64,000 nucleotides of DNA from Hyphodiscus hymeniophilus (Eukaryota; Ascomycota; Leotiomycetes; Helotiales; Hyphodiscaceae), in NCBI GenBank assembly GCA_016508695.1, contig VNKQ01000009.1:248001-312000 (forward strand), written 5' to 3'. Below are positions 33,429-43,565 of this stretch, piece by piece. Under the pieces are notes generated by a model. The model was not told the origin of the DNA, searched no databases, and worked only from the letters and a program-made list of their open reading frames with translations. Position numbers and translations under genes: made by a program. Every line of letters begins with the position of its first letter. The first letter of the stretch is position 1.

Positions 33429-35782
33429 ATGGCGAAAGCGCAGGAGATTCACGAGCATATTCCCCATATCACGAAGCACAAGGAACAAAACCCAATGACG
33501 AATTGGGTATATGATGTGTTCCTTTGGACGTTCTCTATATTGGTAGATCTATTCTTCAGAGAGGTTCACCCGCGTGGATCATGGAAAGTTCCACGGCGAG
33601 GGCCTGTGATCTTCGTTGCAGCCCCTCATGCCAATCAGGTATGCAAAACCATCTGTGTCACTTGCAAGTCAATACTGACACAGGCGTGCAGTTTGTCGAC
33701 CCTCTAATATTAATGAGAACACTTCGAAATGAATGCAAACGCCGAGCTGCTTTCCTCATCGCTGCCAAGTCCATGGATAGATTCTTAATCGGCTGGTTTT
33801 CACGAAAAGTTGGAGCAGTTCCGGTTGGACGTGCCCTCGATATGGTAAAGCCTGGCAGCGGAACAATTTGTCTCCCCAATCCTGTCAATGAGCCCCTCCT
33901 CATCCGTGGATTTGGTACGAAGTTCAAGAGCAAGGAAGTACAAATTGGTGGATTACTGGTCTTGCCGAGTGTCAATGGAACTGCCGCGAATACCGAGATT
34001 GCAGAAGTCATCAGCAATGAGGAGTTGAGATTGAAGAAGCCATTCAAGGGCCAAGCTGCCCTGCAGCAATTGACCGGTAGGGATGATGTCGATGAATCTG
34101 GCAAGCTCACAGATCAAGATATGAAAGGGATCAAAGGTGGATTTGAAGGCTCGAAATACAAAACTGCACCAAAGGTGGACCAAACTCAAGTCTATGATGC
34201 CGTATTCGATCGACTCAGTGCTGGTGGAGCGGTGGGTATCTTTCCCGAAGGTGGTAGCCATGATCGAACCGAATTACTTCCTTTGAAGGCTGGTGTGGCA
34301 ATCATGGCACTCGGCGCACTGGCTGCAAACCCAGATAGCGGGCTCAAGATTGTTCCTTGCGGCATGAATTATTTTCACGCTCACAAATTTCGATCTCGGG
34401 CTGTGATTGAGTTTGGAAACCCAGTGGAAGTTCCGAAAGAACTTGTCGAGCTCTACAAAAGCGGGGAGAGGAGAGGGGCAGTCAGCCAATTACTGGATAC
34501 TGTGTATCAAGCACTTGTTGCAGTCACAGTAACGAGCCCGGACTACGACACCCTGATGCTTATACAGGCTGCACGAAGGCTTTATAACCCGACAGGCAAG
34601 AAGCTTCCGCTTCCAATGGTCGTTGAATTGAATCGAAGACTCGTCAAGGGATACACACATTACAAGGATGATCCAAGAATCATTGCTCTCAAGAAATCAG
34701 TTTTGTCGTACAACAAGGAGCTTCGATACGTGAATTTGAGAGACCACCAAGTCGAGTACGCCAAATTTTCCATTCCGAAGGTTATCTTCCTTCTCTTCTA
34801 TCGGTTATTGAAGATATCTGTTCTATCGATTGGCGTGCTTCCGGGATTGGTACTCTTTGGCCCCGTTTTCGTTGCGTCGAAAATTATCAGCATTAAAAAG
34901 TCGAAAGAAGCTCTTGCCGCGTCCACAGTCAAACTACAGGGTCGAGATGTCATGGCCACATGGAAACTACTGGTAGCTCTCGCATTCGCTCCAATTCTCT
35001 ACAATCTCTACACAATCCTTCTCACGTACTGGACATATCGCAACAGGGTTCACGGCTATATGCCCGACTGGGTCCCGCTTTGGGCTGTCGTCATATTTGG
35101 GTATATCTTCTTCCCAGCCATAACATTTGCCGCTCTTAGATTTGGTGAGGTCGGGATGGATATAGTCAAGTCGCTACGACCTCTCGTCTTATCCCTCAAT
35201 CCTTCATCTAGCAACACGATCCACAAACTTCGAGAGCGGAGAGCACAGCTGAGTACTCAAGTAACGGATCTCATCAACACCCTGGGGCCAGAGATGTTCC
35301 CTGATTTCGACGCCGCAAGAATTGTAGCAGACCCATTCCGCGCGGACAGCCCAGTCTCTCCAACTCACGGCGGTTTTCAACGTAGAGACAGTAATCATTC
35401 CGTGACCTCTGAACCAGAGACTCCTCCGACTTTTCGCAGATTTAGCCATGCTGATGCCTCTATCGGTGGAGGATCTGGTATGAACGGCAATCTACCTCGG
35501 AACGAGTCTTTCAAGAATCTCGGAAATATTGCACTTTTCGCAACGCGACCTCCTTCGAGAAGTAGAAGTCGCAGCAGCAGCAGTGGTGGTGCAGTGGGAT
35601 CGGCGGGCTTTCCCTTGAAGAGCTTCAGCACTTTGGACACGAAGGGAAGCTTTGATGAAGTCAGCATGAAGATAAGGGGGGCTATGAGAGAGAGAGGGCA
35701 AATGCGTCGAAGAAAGAGTGAAGAAGCAAGGGAGGAAGACGAGAACGAAAGTGACGAAGATGGTAATAGAAAGAATGTTTAG
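33429..35782 (+). CDS. SCT1: Glycerol-3-phosphate / dihydroxyacetone-phosphate acyltransferase
   Basis: First acylation step of glycerolipid synthesis (glycerol-3-phosphate to lysophosphatidate) in the ER, of the Gat1/Gat2 (Gpt2/Sct1) type. Exons are 33429-33638 and 33692-35782 (intron 53 bp), giving 766 aa against about 745-760 in yeast. The intron splits the catalytic motif: PHANQ joins FVDPLIL, giving H-x5-D. Motif III is IFPEGGSHDRTELLPLKAG. Membrane helices are predicted at WVYDVFLWTFSILVDLFF and three more between about residues 420 and 560. The C-terminal 170 residues are Ser/Arg-rich and probably a phosphoregulated tail, as in yeast Gpt2 and Sct1. Confidence 0.95.
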
Positions 35783-36173
35783 GAAAGTTTGGAGCTGTTT
35801 CTGATGAGTTGGCACCAGTGCTTGATTTACAGCGGCGGCGTTTAGGATAATACCAAATGTGAATTCCTTTCCAACTTTCTATGTGTTGAGTGTGGATGTT
35901 GTACCTTTTGTACCCTACCCTTGAACTCGAGCCCAGAGCCTTGTTCAACCATCTCAGTTGTTCAATTTCGCAAAAAGTTCAAAAAGTATGAACTCTAGTT
36001 GTAGCTGGTAAGGCATCGAATCAAAGGCAATTTTGCCCAGAAGTCCCTGCATCGGTGGCGTACAGTAGAAGGGCCGACTTCTCCAGAAGAACACCAACTT
36101 AAGAAAAGCATCTCCAACAGGAGAAACTTTATACCTCAACGAAAGACTTACATTTTCCCATATCGACGTAATC
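35783..36173. other. Intergenic region, ERG27 promoter
   Basis: 391 bp between two genes on the same strand. No gene was seen. Confidence 0.4.
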
Positions 36174-37934
36174 ATGGGTTTACCACCGTGGGAGACCAGC
36201 GATAGTCAGCTATTTGCTTTGATAACCGGTGCAAATAGGCAAGTAAGCGTCTAGTTTTGTCCATGTACTATTTGGACCTTGAGCACGAGATCAATATCTC
36301 TGTGCTCAGCTCAAATCGTCCAATTAACACTCAATGCTATTCATTTGGTCGCAAAGCTTCACCTGTCAGCATGCTGACTCGTCACCAGTGGGTTAGGATA
36401 TGCAATTGCGTCGCGTCTCATTGACGAATTCATGACCTCCCCTTCGACCTCACCCAACAAACACCTCGTCCTGATTCTCTGCACTCGCGCGCCTCTCAAG
36501 ACGCGATTCACAATCTCTCGCCTTCGAGCCCATCTCCGGAAGCTGCTCGAAGTCTCCCCACACGCAAAGAAGCTGGCTGCGAAAGCTAAAGAGCAAGGAG
36601 TTGAATACCACTGGGAGGCTCTGGTGCATCGGGTACATTTCATTGGCGTGGAGGCAGACTTATGCGATTTGAAGAGTGTCTATGCGTTGGCAGATAAGCT
36701 AGTCAATGGCACAGTGGGAAGCCCAGACGCTACAACTATGGATGGCTTGAGGCTCCCTCATGGCTCTCCCGGCACGAGCAGCTATTCGGCTGGCGTGCAA
36801 CAAGACCGTTGGGCATTGAGTCAAAAAGCAGGGTCAACTGGTGCACAACGATCATGGGGTTGGGGATTGAGTGGATTGAAAATACCGAGACTTGATGTTG
36901 TGATTCTCAATGCTGGGATGGGAGGCTGGATTGGTGTCGACTGGATTCCTGCTTTCCGAGACATCCTTTTGGACCTCGTTGATGCTGTTACGTGGCCAAC
37001 CTTCAAATTGCCAAATGTGGGAGCAGTTGTGAAACCACAATTATCATCAAAGGGCCCGAAGACAGCAGCGGAAGATAAACAACCCTTGTTGTTAAACCAG
37101 GAGAAGATGGACGAGCCACCTCTTGGAGAAGTATTCTGTTCAAATGTGTTCGGGCATTATATTCTCTCGCATGAGCTGATGCCACTGCTATGTCGCCCCT
37201 CGTCTGCTACCAGTCAAGTAGGCGGCAAGATCATGTGGATATCAAGCATTGAAGCTCTCTCCGACATGTTTTCTGTAGAGGACATTCAGGGTCTCAAGTC
37301 GCTCACTCCGTATGAAAGCACAAAACGCCTCTCGGACCTCCTCGCGTTGACTGCCACACTTCCCTCCGTCCAAAACATATCAGCTCCTTTCTTTGATCCT
37401 GTAAACACCACTACCGCATCGAAAAACATCAAAGATAAAAAATCGACCGGAAATGGAAGACTGGTGAAACCTAGAATGTACACTACTCAGCCAGGAATCT
37501 TCGCATCAGAGATTATGCCACTCAACTGGTTCTTGGTTGCTTGCTATAAGCTTGTGTTCTTGATCGCCAGATGGTTGGGAAGTCCATGGCACACAATCAG
37601 TCCGTACAAAAGCGCTGTGGCACCTGTCTGGGTCGCTCTTACGGAGAACGAAACACTGGAGGATATGGGTGGCGCGAAGATTAAGTGGGGCTCATCGACA
37701 GATTCTGGAGGAAACGAAAGGGTCAAAAAGACGGAGATCGAAGGCTGGGGTTGGGATGGTGAAATCGGGGCCACGGATGATGGCGAGAGAAGGAAAGGTA
37801 GGCGTAAGGGAGCAGTAGACTTGACAAAAGAGATGAGGGAAGACTTTGAGATCCTCGGTGGGAAATGCTGGACAGAGATGGAACATCTGAGAAAGGAGTG
37901 GGAAGGCGTTCTCGGTGTTGGAGGTCGCAAGTAG
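36174..37934 (+). CDS. ERG27: 3-keto-steroid reductase Erg27
   Basis: NADPH-dependent reductase of the C-4 demethylation complex of ergosterol synthesis (ER/lipid droplet), the known target of the fungicide fenhexamid. Exon 1 is 36174-36238 and exon 2 is 36389-37934, giving 536 aa. The intron has a GC donor (AG|GCAAGTAAG) and a CAG acceptor. Splicing there creates the cofactor motif TGANSGLGYAIA, whereas the neighbouring GT would break the frame. Other short-chain dehydrogenase features are VILNAGMGGW, CSNVFGHYILSHEL, the serine in WISSIEA and the catalytic Y-x3-K in YESTKRLSD. A membrane-proximal helix LVACYKLVFLIARWLG lies near residue 420. The stop is four bases from the stop of the convergent gene. 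Confidence 0.95.
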
Positions 37935-37938
37935 TCCA

Positions 37939-38874
37939 TCAATTTCTGTTCTGCTGATATCGCCGCAGGGCTTCTTCTTGGGTGATGTCCTCGACATGCA
38001 TGTCGTGCAGCCCTTCCCGCAGCGCTCTCTCATCAGATCCCTCCCCTTCTCCCTTACCCTCGTCCGAATCCAGGTCCATCGCGTCACTGCCGTCGTTGCC
38101 GTCGCTCTCCTCGGCCTCCTCGCTCTCATCCGACAACTCATCCGCTTGGGGCTCCCAGCTACCATCCAGTTTCTAACGCAAATTCATTAGCATTATTTCT
38201 GACAAACTGCCAGCCCGAACCATGCAACTGCTCTGAGTGATCACATCAAGAAAAACATCTATGCAAAGACATACCGCAATATCCAGGTCTAAATTTGGAT
38301 ACTTCGCAGCCTTGGCAACCCAATACTGCTCCGCCTCAACGCAGTTTCTCTACCAACGTTAGTACTGATATTATTTCAAAGTTGATAGCCTGGAAGGTGG
38401 CTTGCATACCTGACTCAAAGCCCACTTCAACCCTTCCTGCAAGGATTTCTTGACCTCGTTCTCATTCCAATGCTCAGACAAGAGCCCCGCAACGCCCTGC
38501 TCGTCAAATTTCATGAAAAGGAGTTGGGTAAAGCCCGCTTCCATCTGAAGCCGTCCGGCGACAGCAGTTCCGGCGACAGCGTCGACCTGGTCCAAGAACC
38601 GACCATATCCAACGGTCTGGATGAAGCCGACAAAGTCCTGCTGATAGTGGGGGATCTTCATCTCCACCACGACGCTCATCAGAGCGCGGAAATCCGTGTA
38701 GTGCTCCAAGACACCGAAACCGTACTCGACAGCGAAGGCTGTCGGGAAGGCCAGGCCGGCCAGGTCCTCATCTCGGATCTCCTTGCCGACGCACCACTTG
38801 TTGAACTCCTGGGAGTCAGTGAGGGTCCGGACGGGCGGGTAGGCGGCGATGCGCTGCAGGGAGAGGTCGCTCAT
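37939..38874 (-). CDS. Small acidic protein of unknown function
   Basis: Three exons, 38874-38410, 38349-38275 and 38172-37939 (introns 60 and 102 bp, donors GTATGC and GTATGT), give 257 aa with consistent phase. Residues 1-180 are a compact, mostly helical region (LAGLAFPTAFAVEYGFGVLEH, VGYGRFLDQVDAVAGTAVAG, NCVEAEQYWVAKAAKYPNLDLDIA). The rest is a very acidic Ser/Asp/Glu tail ending QEEALRRYQQNRN. No catalytic motif, signal peptide or membrane helix is seen and I do not recognise the family. It is convergent with ERG27, with almost no space between stops. Confidence 0.8.
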
Positions 38875-39607
38875 CCGAGGGAAGGATGGTTGAGACCTTC
38901 TCGTCGTTGGTGGGGATATCTAGTAGGTCGAGATCGGTGAAAGAAGTCAAGACGATGAAAATCAAGAAATCAGGAATTTCGCTGTTGTTCTTGATGGAGA
39001 GTCGAAGAGGCAAAAACAGAAGGAAGCTTGGGAGTTTGGGAGTTGGGTTTGTTTTTGTAGCGGTTGCGATGTCGATTTCTCAATTGACAATAGTACTGTT
39101 GCCGGACAATACCATTTTGTTTTGTTGACAACAATACGTCCCATGATAGAAAACCAAAAGTTCAAACGACAATACTACAAAAGACAAACCAGCTACAGCA
39201 TTTAAAGAATGAATCAATACAACGATATCGATATCTCAACAGAGATCAGCACTACTCCATTGGTGACAGACAATTTTCTTTTGCCAATAACGATATATCA
39301 TCAGAGAGCAATACAAAATTTCAATATCACGGCTTACAATAGTCAATCCGATTACAGATTCTCAAAATGAATCTCCGCCTTGAGTACCATACACTAGAAG
39401 GACTTTTCAGGCCCATGCTCAACTTCTGCCTTCTCTTCGACATCTTGGTTTTCAATAGTACAGAAATCGGATTTGCGATTTCGATATATCAATAGACAAC
39501 ATTATTGTTGACACTGTTGATGGACAATTTTCTTCTATCGACAAGGATACATGTTTCAACAGAAAGCCAAATGTTCGATATAATACTGCTTACAATAGAC
39601 AATCTGA
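38875..39607. other. Intergenic region with tandem repeats
   Basis: 733 bp between the minus-strand small acidic protein and the minus-strand HET gene. Most of it is covered by three diverged copies of one AT-rich unit, listed next. Confidence 0.6.
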
Positions 39608-39641
39608 CTACAGATTAACAGAATGAATCTCTACCTTAGGG
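39067..39641. repeat. Diverged tandem triplication at the 3' end of the HET gene
   Basis: Three units of about 155-165 bp start near 39067, 39223 and 39476. Shared blocks include GGACAATTTTC-like, GCTTACAATAG-CAATC, ACTACAGATT and AATGAATC sequences in the same order. The rightmost copy contains the last codons and stop of the HET gene (reverse strand KVEIHSVNL-stop); the middle copy still reads KAEIHFENL-stop. The array therefore arose by duplication of the gene's 3' end and downstream DNA. Boundaries are approximate. Confidence 0.7.
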
Positions 39642-40713
39642 AACACAGAACTACCGTCAAACCCCACCCTTAACCTGTGGCCTCTCTCCTCCGCTTGCAG
39701 AGTATACGCCTTCCAGTCATCGTCCCCCAAGCCACACGCCTCGAATATAATCCTCTCCGCCCCCTCCAAGACCTTCAAAGAAAACCTCTCCGACCTCTCC
39801 CCCTTCATGACCGTATTCACAACCGCAACCTCCCTCCCATCGAGCAGAACCACCCTCTCCAGATCCAAGCCCGACTTCCTCTCCGCCTCAAACCGATACC
39901 GTCTCCACTCTCTCTGCATCCATCCAACGAAATCAACACCCCCCTCCTCGCGCGCGTGGATGACCTCCAGATAGCCCGAGCACGCCTGGCACAGGATAGC
40001 CGCGGTGAGCAGGTAATCATCCCGGGGCATGGCCTCCCAGGCCCTCGTGAGGACCGCCGCGAAGTCGGGGATGATGAGGCTGAAATCCGACTCCGCGCAC
40101 ATCCCGATGCTGCCGACCAGCACGCCGAGGATGGTAGACGTGAAGCTCGAGCGCCAGATCTCGTCGAGCATCTGCGCGAAGCCGGTCTGCTGGACCTGTT
40201 TCAGGCTCGCGAATCGCGCGATCCGGTACGAGCGCTCGAGATGCGTGCCCTGGTCGTAATGCCCAACGTAGAGCACACGCGTGGGGTTGACGCGGAAGCT
40301 GCGGGCCTCGCTGAGGATCCAGGGCCGGCGCATGGTGAGGCGGATGGTGTGGCCGGGCTGGTCGTAGGCTGCTAGGACGGGGATGGCGGTGTAGAGTTTT
40401 GAGAAGGATATCACCTCGGCCAGGAGCTGGGGGCGGGGAGGGATTGGTTGATGGAGAGGGCGTCGATGAAGAGGTGTTTGATGCCGAGGGTCTTGGAGAG
40501 TCGGACAGCGGAGAGGACGTTGCAGGAGCCCCAGACTCGGTAGGTGCCGTCCCAGCGCCAGGAGAGGACGGCGAGTTGGGAGAGGTCGGAGGCTTGGGTG
40601 AGGGTGATGCGTTGGAGAGGTAGATCGGCGTCTGTTCCGATTGTGTGGAGGAGGACGTCCTCGTTGACTTTGTCTATGACTAGGGCTAGCCACTGGACGA
40701 CTGGCTCGGACAT
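39608..40713 (-). CDS. HET-domain protein, one-base frame break
   Basis: Heterokaryon-incompatibility (HET, TIR-like) domain protein of the LSWRWD subgroup. The N-terminal part (from ATG at 40713, MSEPVVQWLALVI) contains LAVLSWRWDGTY and SAVRLSKTLGIKHLFIDALSINQS, the HET core. The continuation (LLAEVISFSKLYTAIPVLAAYD... to the stop at 39608) is in another frame. The switch falls in the C-rich run at about 40425-40440 of this GC-rich gene, where one extra C would join both parts into roughly 370 residues. The frame is open further upstream to 40947, so a longer N-terminus is possible. Such proteins trigger cell death on fusion with incompatible partners, and inactive alleles are common in nature, so decay is as plausible as a sequencing error. 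Confidence 0.8.
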
Positions 40714-42055
40714 TCTGATTACAAGAAGGCTTTCGTAGGCCTGGAGATGGGATCTTGAGGTGTGAAAGGGACGTTTTGTAGCACGGAAGCAGTACCGTAT
40801 CAGATAGGTTGCAGAATTGGGAGCGGCAGAGACTTCTTTTAAAGATCTTTCAGATGTAGATGGCTCCTTTGAACTAGCAGGAAGACCAAAAACTTTGGTC
40901 ATGTATAGACAGTGTAGGTCGAAGGCTTCATCGCGTACAAGTGACAAGATTGAGATCTCGTGAACTGTCCGAGCACCTCCACGGCAGACTTTAAGGCACG
41001 AGTAATCAGACGTAAGATGTCGAGCTCACTGGAGCAACTTCTCTATTTGCTTGACTAGTTTGGACGATCTCGACTCGAGGTCTGCTGTGTATGCTTGCTT
41101 GTCTTTGGTTCAGCGCTGCACACTCGTGAGACGAGAGGGCAGGACTAGGTATTTGCTGCAAGAGGAGATAGCCAAGGTAAAGCTTCAAACAGGGTTTTTG
41201 ATAGGATATACTATCATCAATAGTGAATCACAAGTCCACCGACTCAACTCGACTGGATATGCAGACACATGCGGCTCCGGCTGCGGCTAAATTGAGGAAT
41301 GAAAATGAGGTCAGTCGAGGGAAGCAACCTCAACGCCAAAGCGGCTGGTGAATGACGCAGGAGATACGAGGACACCTTGTCGAGAAATTGAATAAAGTAA
41401 TATAGTGAAAGAATAGATTACATGAATGTTGCATCGGATGCGCGAAAAGATGCAATCTGGAACGAGGAGAGGATGCTATGCATACATATCACCATGCATC
41501 TCCGGTGCTCAGTCATCCATGTGGCTTACTCAGTCGTTGGGAGAAGAGAGAGAGTGGTGCAAGGTTGGAGGCGGGGTTGAAGTCTGGGCCATGCTACGGC
41601 CAAATCCACCTCCTTATCGCATTGTGTGATGCGATAAAGAGAGTGGATGTGATGACAAGTCGACATAATCGTTGAAGACACTCAAGTCTTCACGAATCGT
41701 CGATAACAAACGATGAAGAGTAAACAATAACAAAAGAACCTGTATTATAAGTATCTACTACGTATGGCCGTAAATATAAATATTCACTCCCATTTCGTCC
41801 ATCTTCGAGGCGTTTCTGCGCCTTCTCATTCACCGGGTCAAACCCAACTAGGCTAGTCTCACGGCTAGCGCGGGTCGTGATTCCAAGGCTCCCGCCATCC
41901 CTCCTACTTAAACTCGCCTCCTTCCCCTCCCATCCTACAACCATTCTCATCATCTCCACACAACCAAACCCGTCTTCATTCCATCAAGACAAGTCTTCTA
42001 TCATACCGAATACCACCAGCGATACATTACACTCTCTCACTGAACAACCGCAATC
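40714..42055. other. Divergent promoter, HET / polyubiquitin
   Basis: 1.34 kb without a recognisable gene. The last 170 bases before ubiquitin are a CT-rich leader (CCTCCTTCCCCTCCC, TCTTCTATC), typical of highly expressed fungal genes. Confidence 0.5.
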
Positions 42056-43044
42056 ATGCAAATCTTTGTCAAGACCCGTAAGCTCTCACCGCCTTGACAG
42101 CCTCGTCATCGCCACCTTCCCAACCACAATATGCTAACATCTTCACAGTGACTGGCAAGACTATCACCCTCGAGGTTGAGTCTTCCGATACTATCGACAA
42201 CGTCAAGTCCAAGATCCAGGACAAGGAGGGAATTCCCCCGGATCAGCAACGTTTGATCTTCGCCGGCAAGCAGCTCGAGGACGGTCGCACTCTCTCGGAT
42301 TACAACATTCAGAAGGAGTCGACTCTTCACTTGGTTCTCCGTCTTCGCGGTGGCATGCAAATCTTCGTCAAGACTCTTACCGGAAAGACCATCACCCTCG
42401 AAGTCGAATCTTCTGATACCATCGACAATGTGAAGTCGAAGATTCAAGACAAGGAGGGCATTCCTCCGGACCAGCAACGTCTTATCTTCGCTGGTAAACA
42501 ACTCGAGGATGGCCGCACACTCTCCGACTACAACATCCAGAAGGAGTCCACCCTTCATCTTGTTCTCCGCCTTCGTGGAGGTATGCAAATCTTCGTCAAG
42601 ACCCTCACCGGGAAGACCATTACTCTTGAGGTTGAATCATCCGACACCATCGACAACGTAAAGTCGAAGATTCAAGACAAGGAGGGTATCCCGCCGGATC
42701 AGCAGCGCCTGATTTTCGCCGGAAAGCAACTTGAAGATGGCCGTACCCTGTCCGACTACAATATCCAAAAAGAATCCACCCTTCACTTGGTTCTTCGTCT
42801 CCGTGGTGGAATGCAGATCTTTGTCAAGACATTGACTGGCAAGACAATTACGTTGGAGGTTGAGTCGTCGGACACAATTGATAACGTTAAGAGCAAGATC
42901 CAGGACAAGGAGGGTATCCCACCTGATCAACAGCGCCTCATTTTCGCCGGCAAGCAATTGGAGGATGGCAGAACTTTGTCAGACTATAACATCCAGAAGG
43001 AGAGCACCCTTCACTTAGTCCTCCGTCTCCGTGGCGGTCAATAA
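42056..43044 (+). CDS. UBI4: Polyubiquitin, four head-to-tail units
   Basis: Precursor cleaved by deubiquitinases into four identical 76-residue ubiquitins, with one extra C-terminal residue (Gln) after the final Gly-Gly. The first unit is split by a 71-bp intron (42078-42148, branch GCTAAC) after Thr7, so exon 1 encodes only MQIFVKT plus one base. 918 coding bases equal 4 x 76 + 1 residues and a stop. All four units are identical in protein but clearly different in synonymous codons. In yeast the homologous UBI4 is stress-induced. The pyrimidine-rich leader suggests strong expression. Confidence 0.99.
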
Positions 43045-43565
43045 ATGTTGATTTGGGCTGGTTATTTTGATACACCTTGCGATGGATTGGCGATGGGCGT
43101 TCTCGGTATAACGAGATTTGGGTCAGGACTTTGATCACTGGCACACAGCGTGATGCAAGAGGCACATGCTTCTGCATTTATTAGATAGTAATAATGCATA
43201 AACATTAAAACTTCGAAACTGTGCAAGCTCAAAACTATACGACTTCCGTGACTTTGTAATTTCCGTCTTTGACTTGACTGCTGTGCCTGGTGGCGTATGT
43301 GTCGCACATCCGCGAGGCTGCCGCTTTTTGTCGACCTTGCGCTGGTGTAACTTGAACTTCCAAGCTATCACAAGCTCCCTTCAATTTGGCAAGCAAGCTC
43401 CTCGTTATTTTCCTTGCACCTGCAATCCGAAATTAACGCCGTGCCACTTCGAACCCTCTAGAAGCAAGGCTGGGCTACCTCCACTTGTTCCTCTTCAATG
43501 AATGGGACCCAAGTTTTGGAGCTTCGACGATTTCGATATGATCACATAATCCACCTCCATGAAAC
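43045..43565. other. Intergenic region
   Basis: 521 bp between two plus-strand genes. Nothing was recognised besides the expected 3' region and promoter. Confidence 0.4.

Noticed and set aside
39677..40375. 232-codon plus-strand frame over the HET gene
   Set aside because: Shadow frame in GC-rich DNA; Arg/Leu/Pro-rich with no motif, while the minus strand has clear HET-family sequence.
40435..40693. Arg/Pro/His-rich start (MASPSHRQSQRG...) of the 361-codon minus frame
   Set aside because: Out-of-frame reading of the HET core; the correct frame here gives LAVLSWRWD and FIDALSINQS.
42106..42957. Minus-strand frames of 106-160 codons
   Set aside because: Antisense of the ubiquitin repeats.
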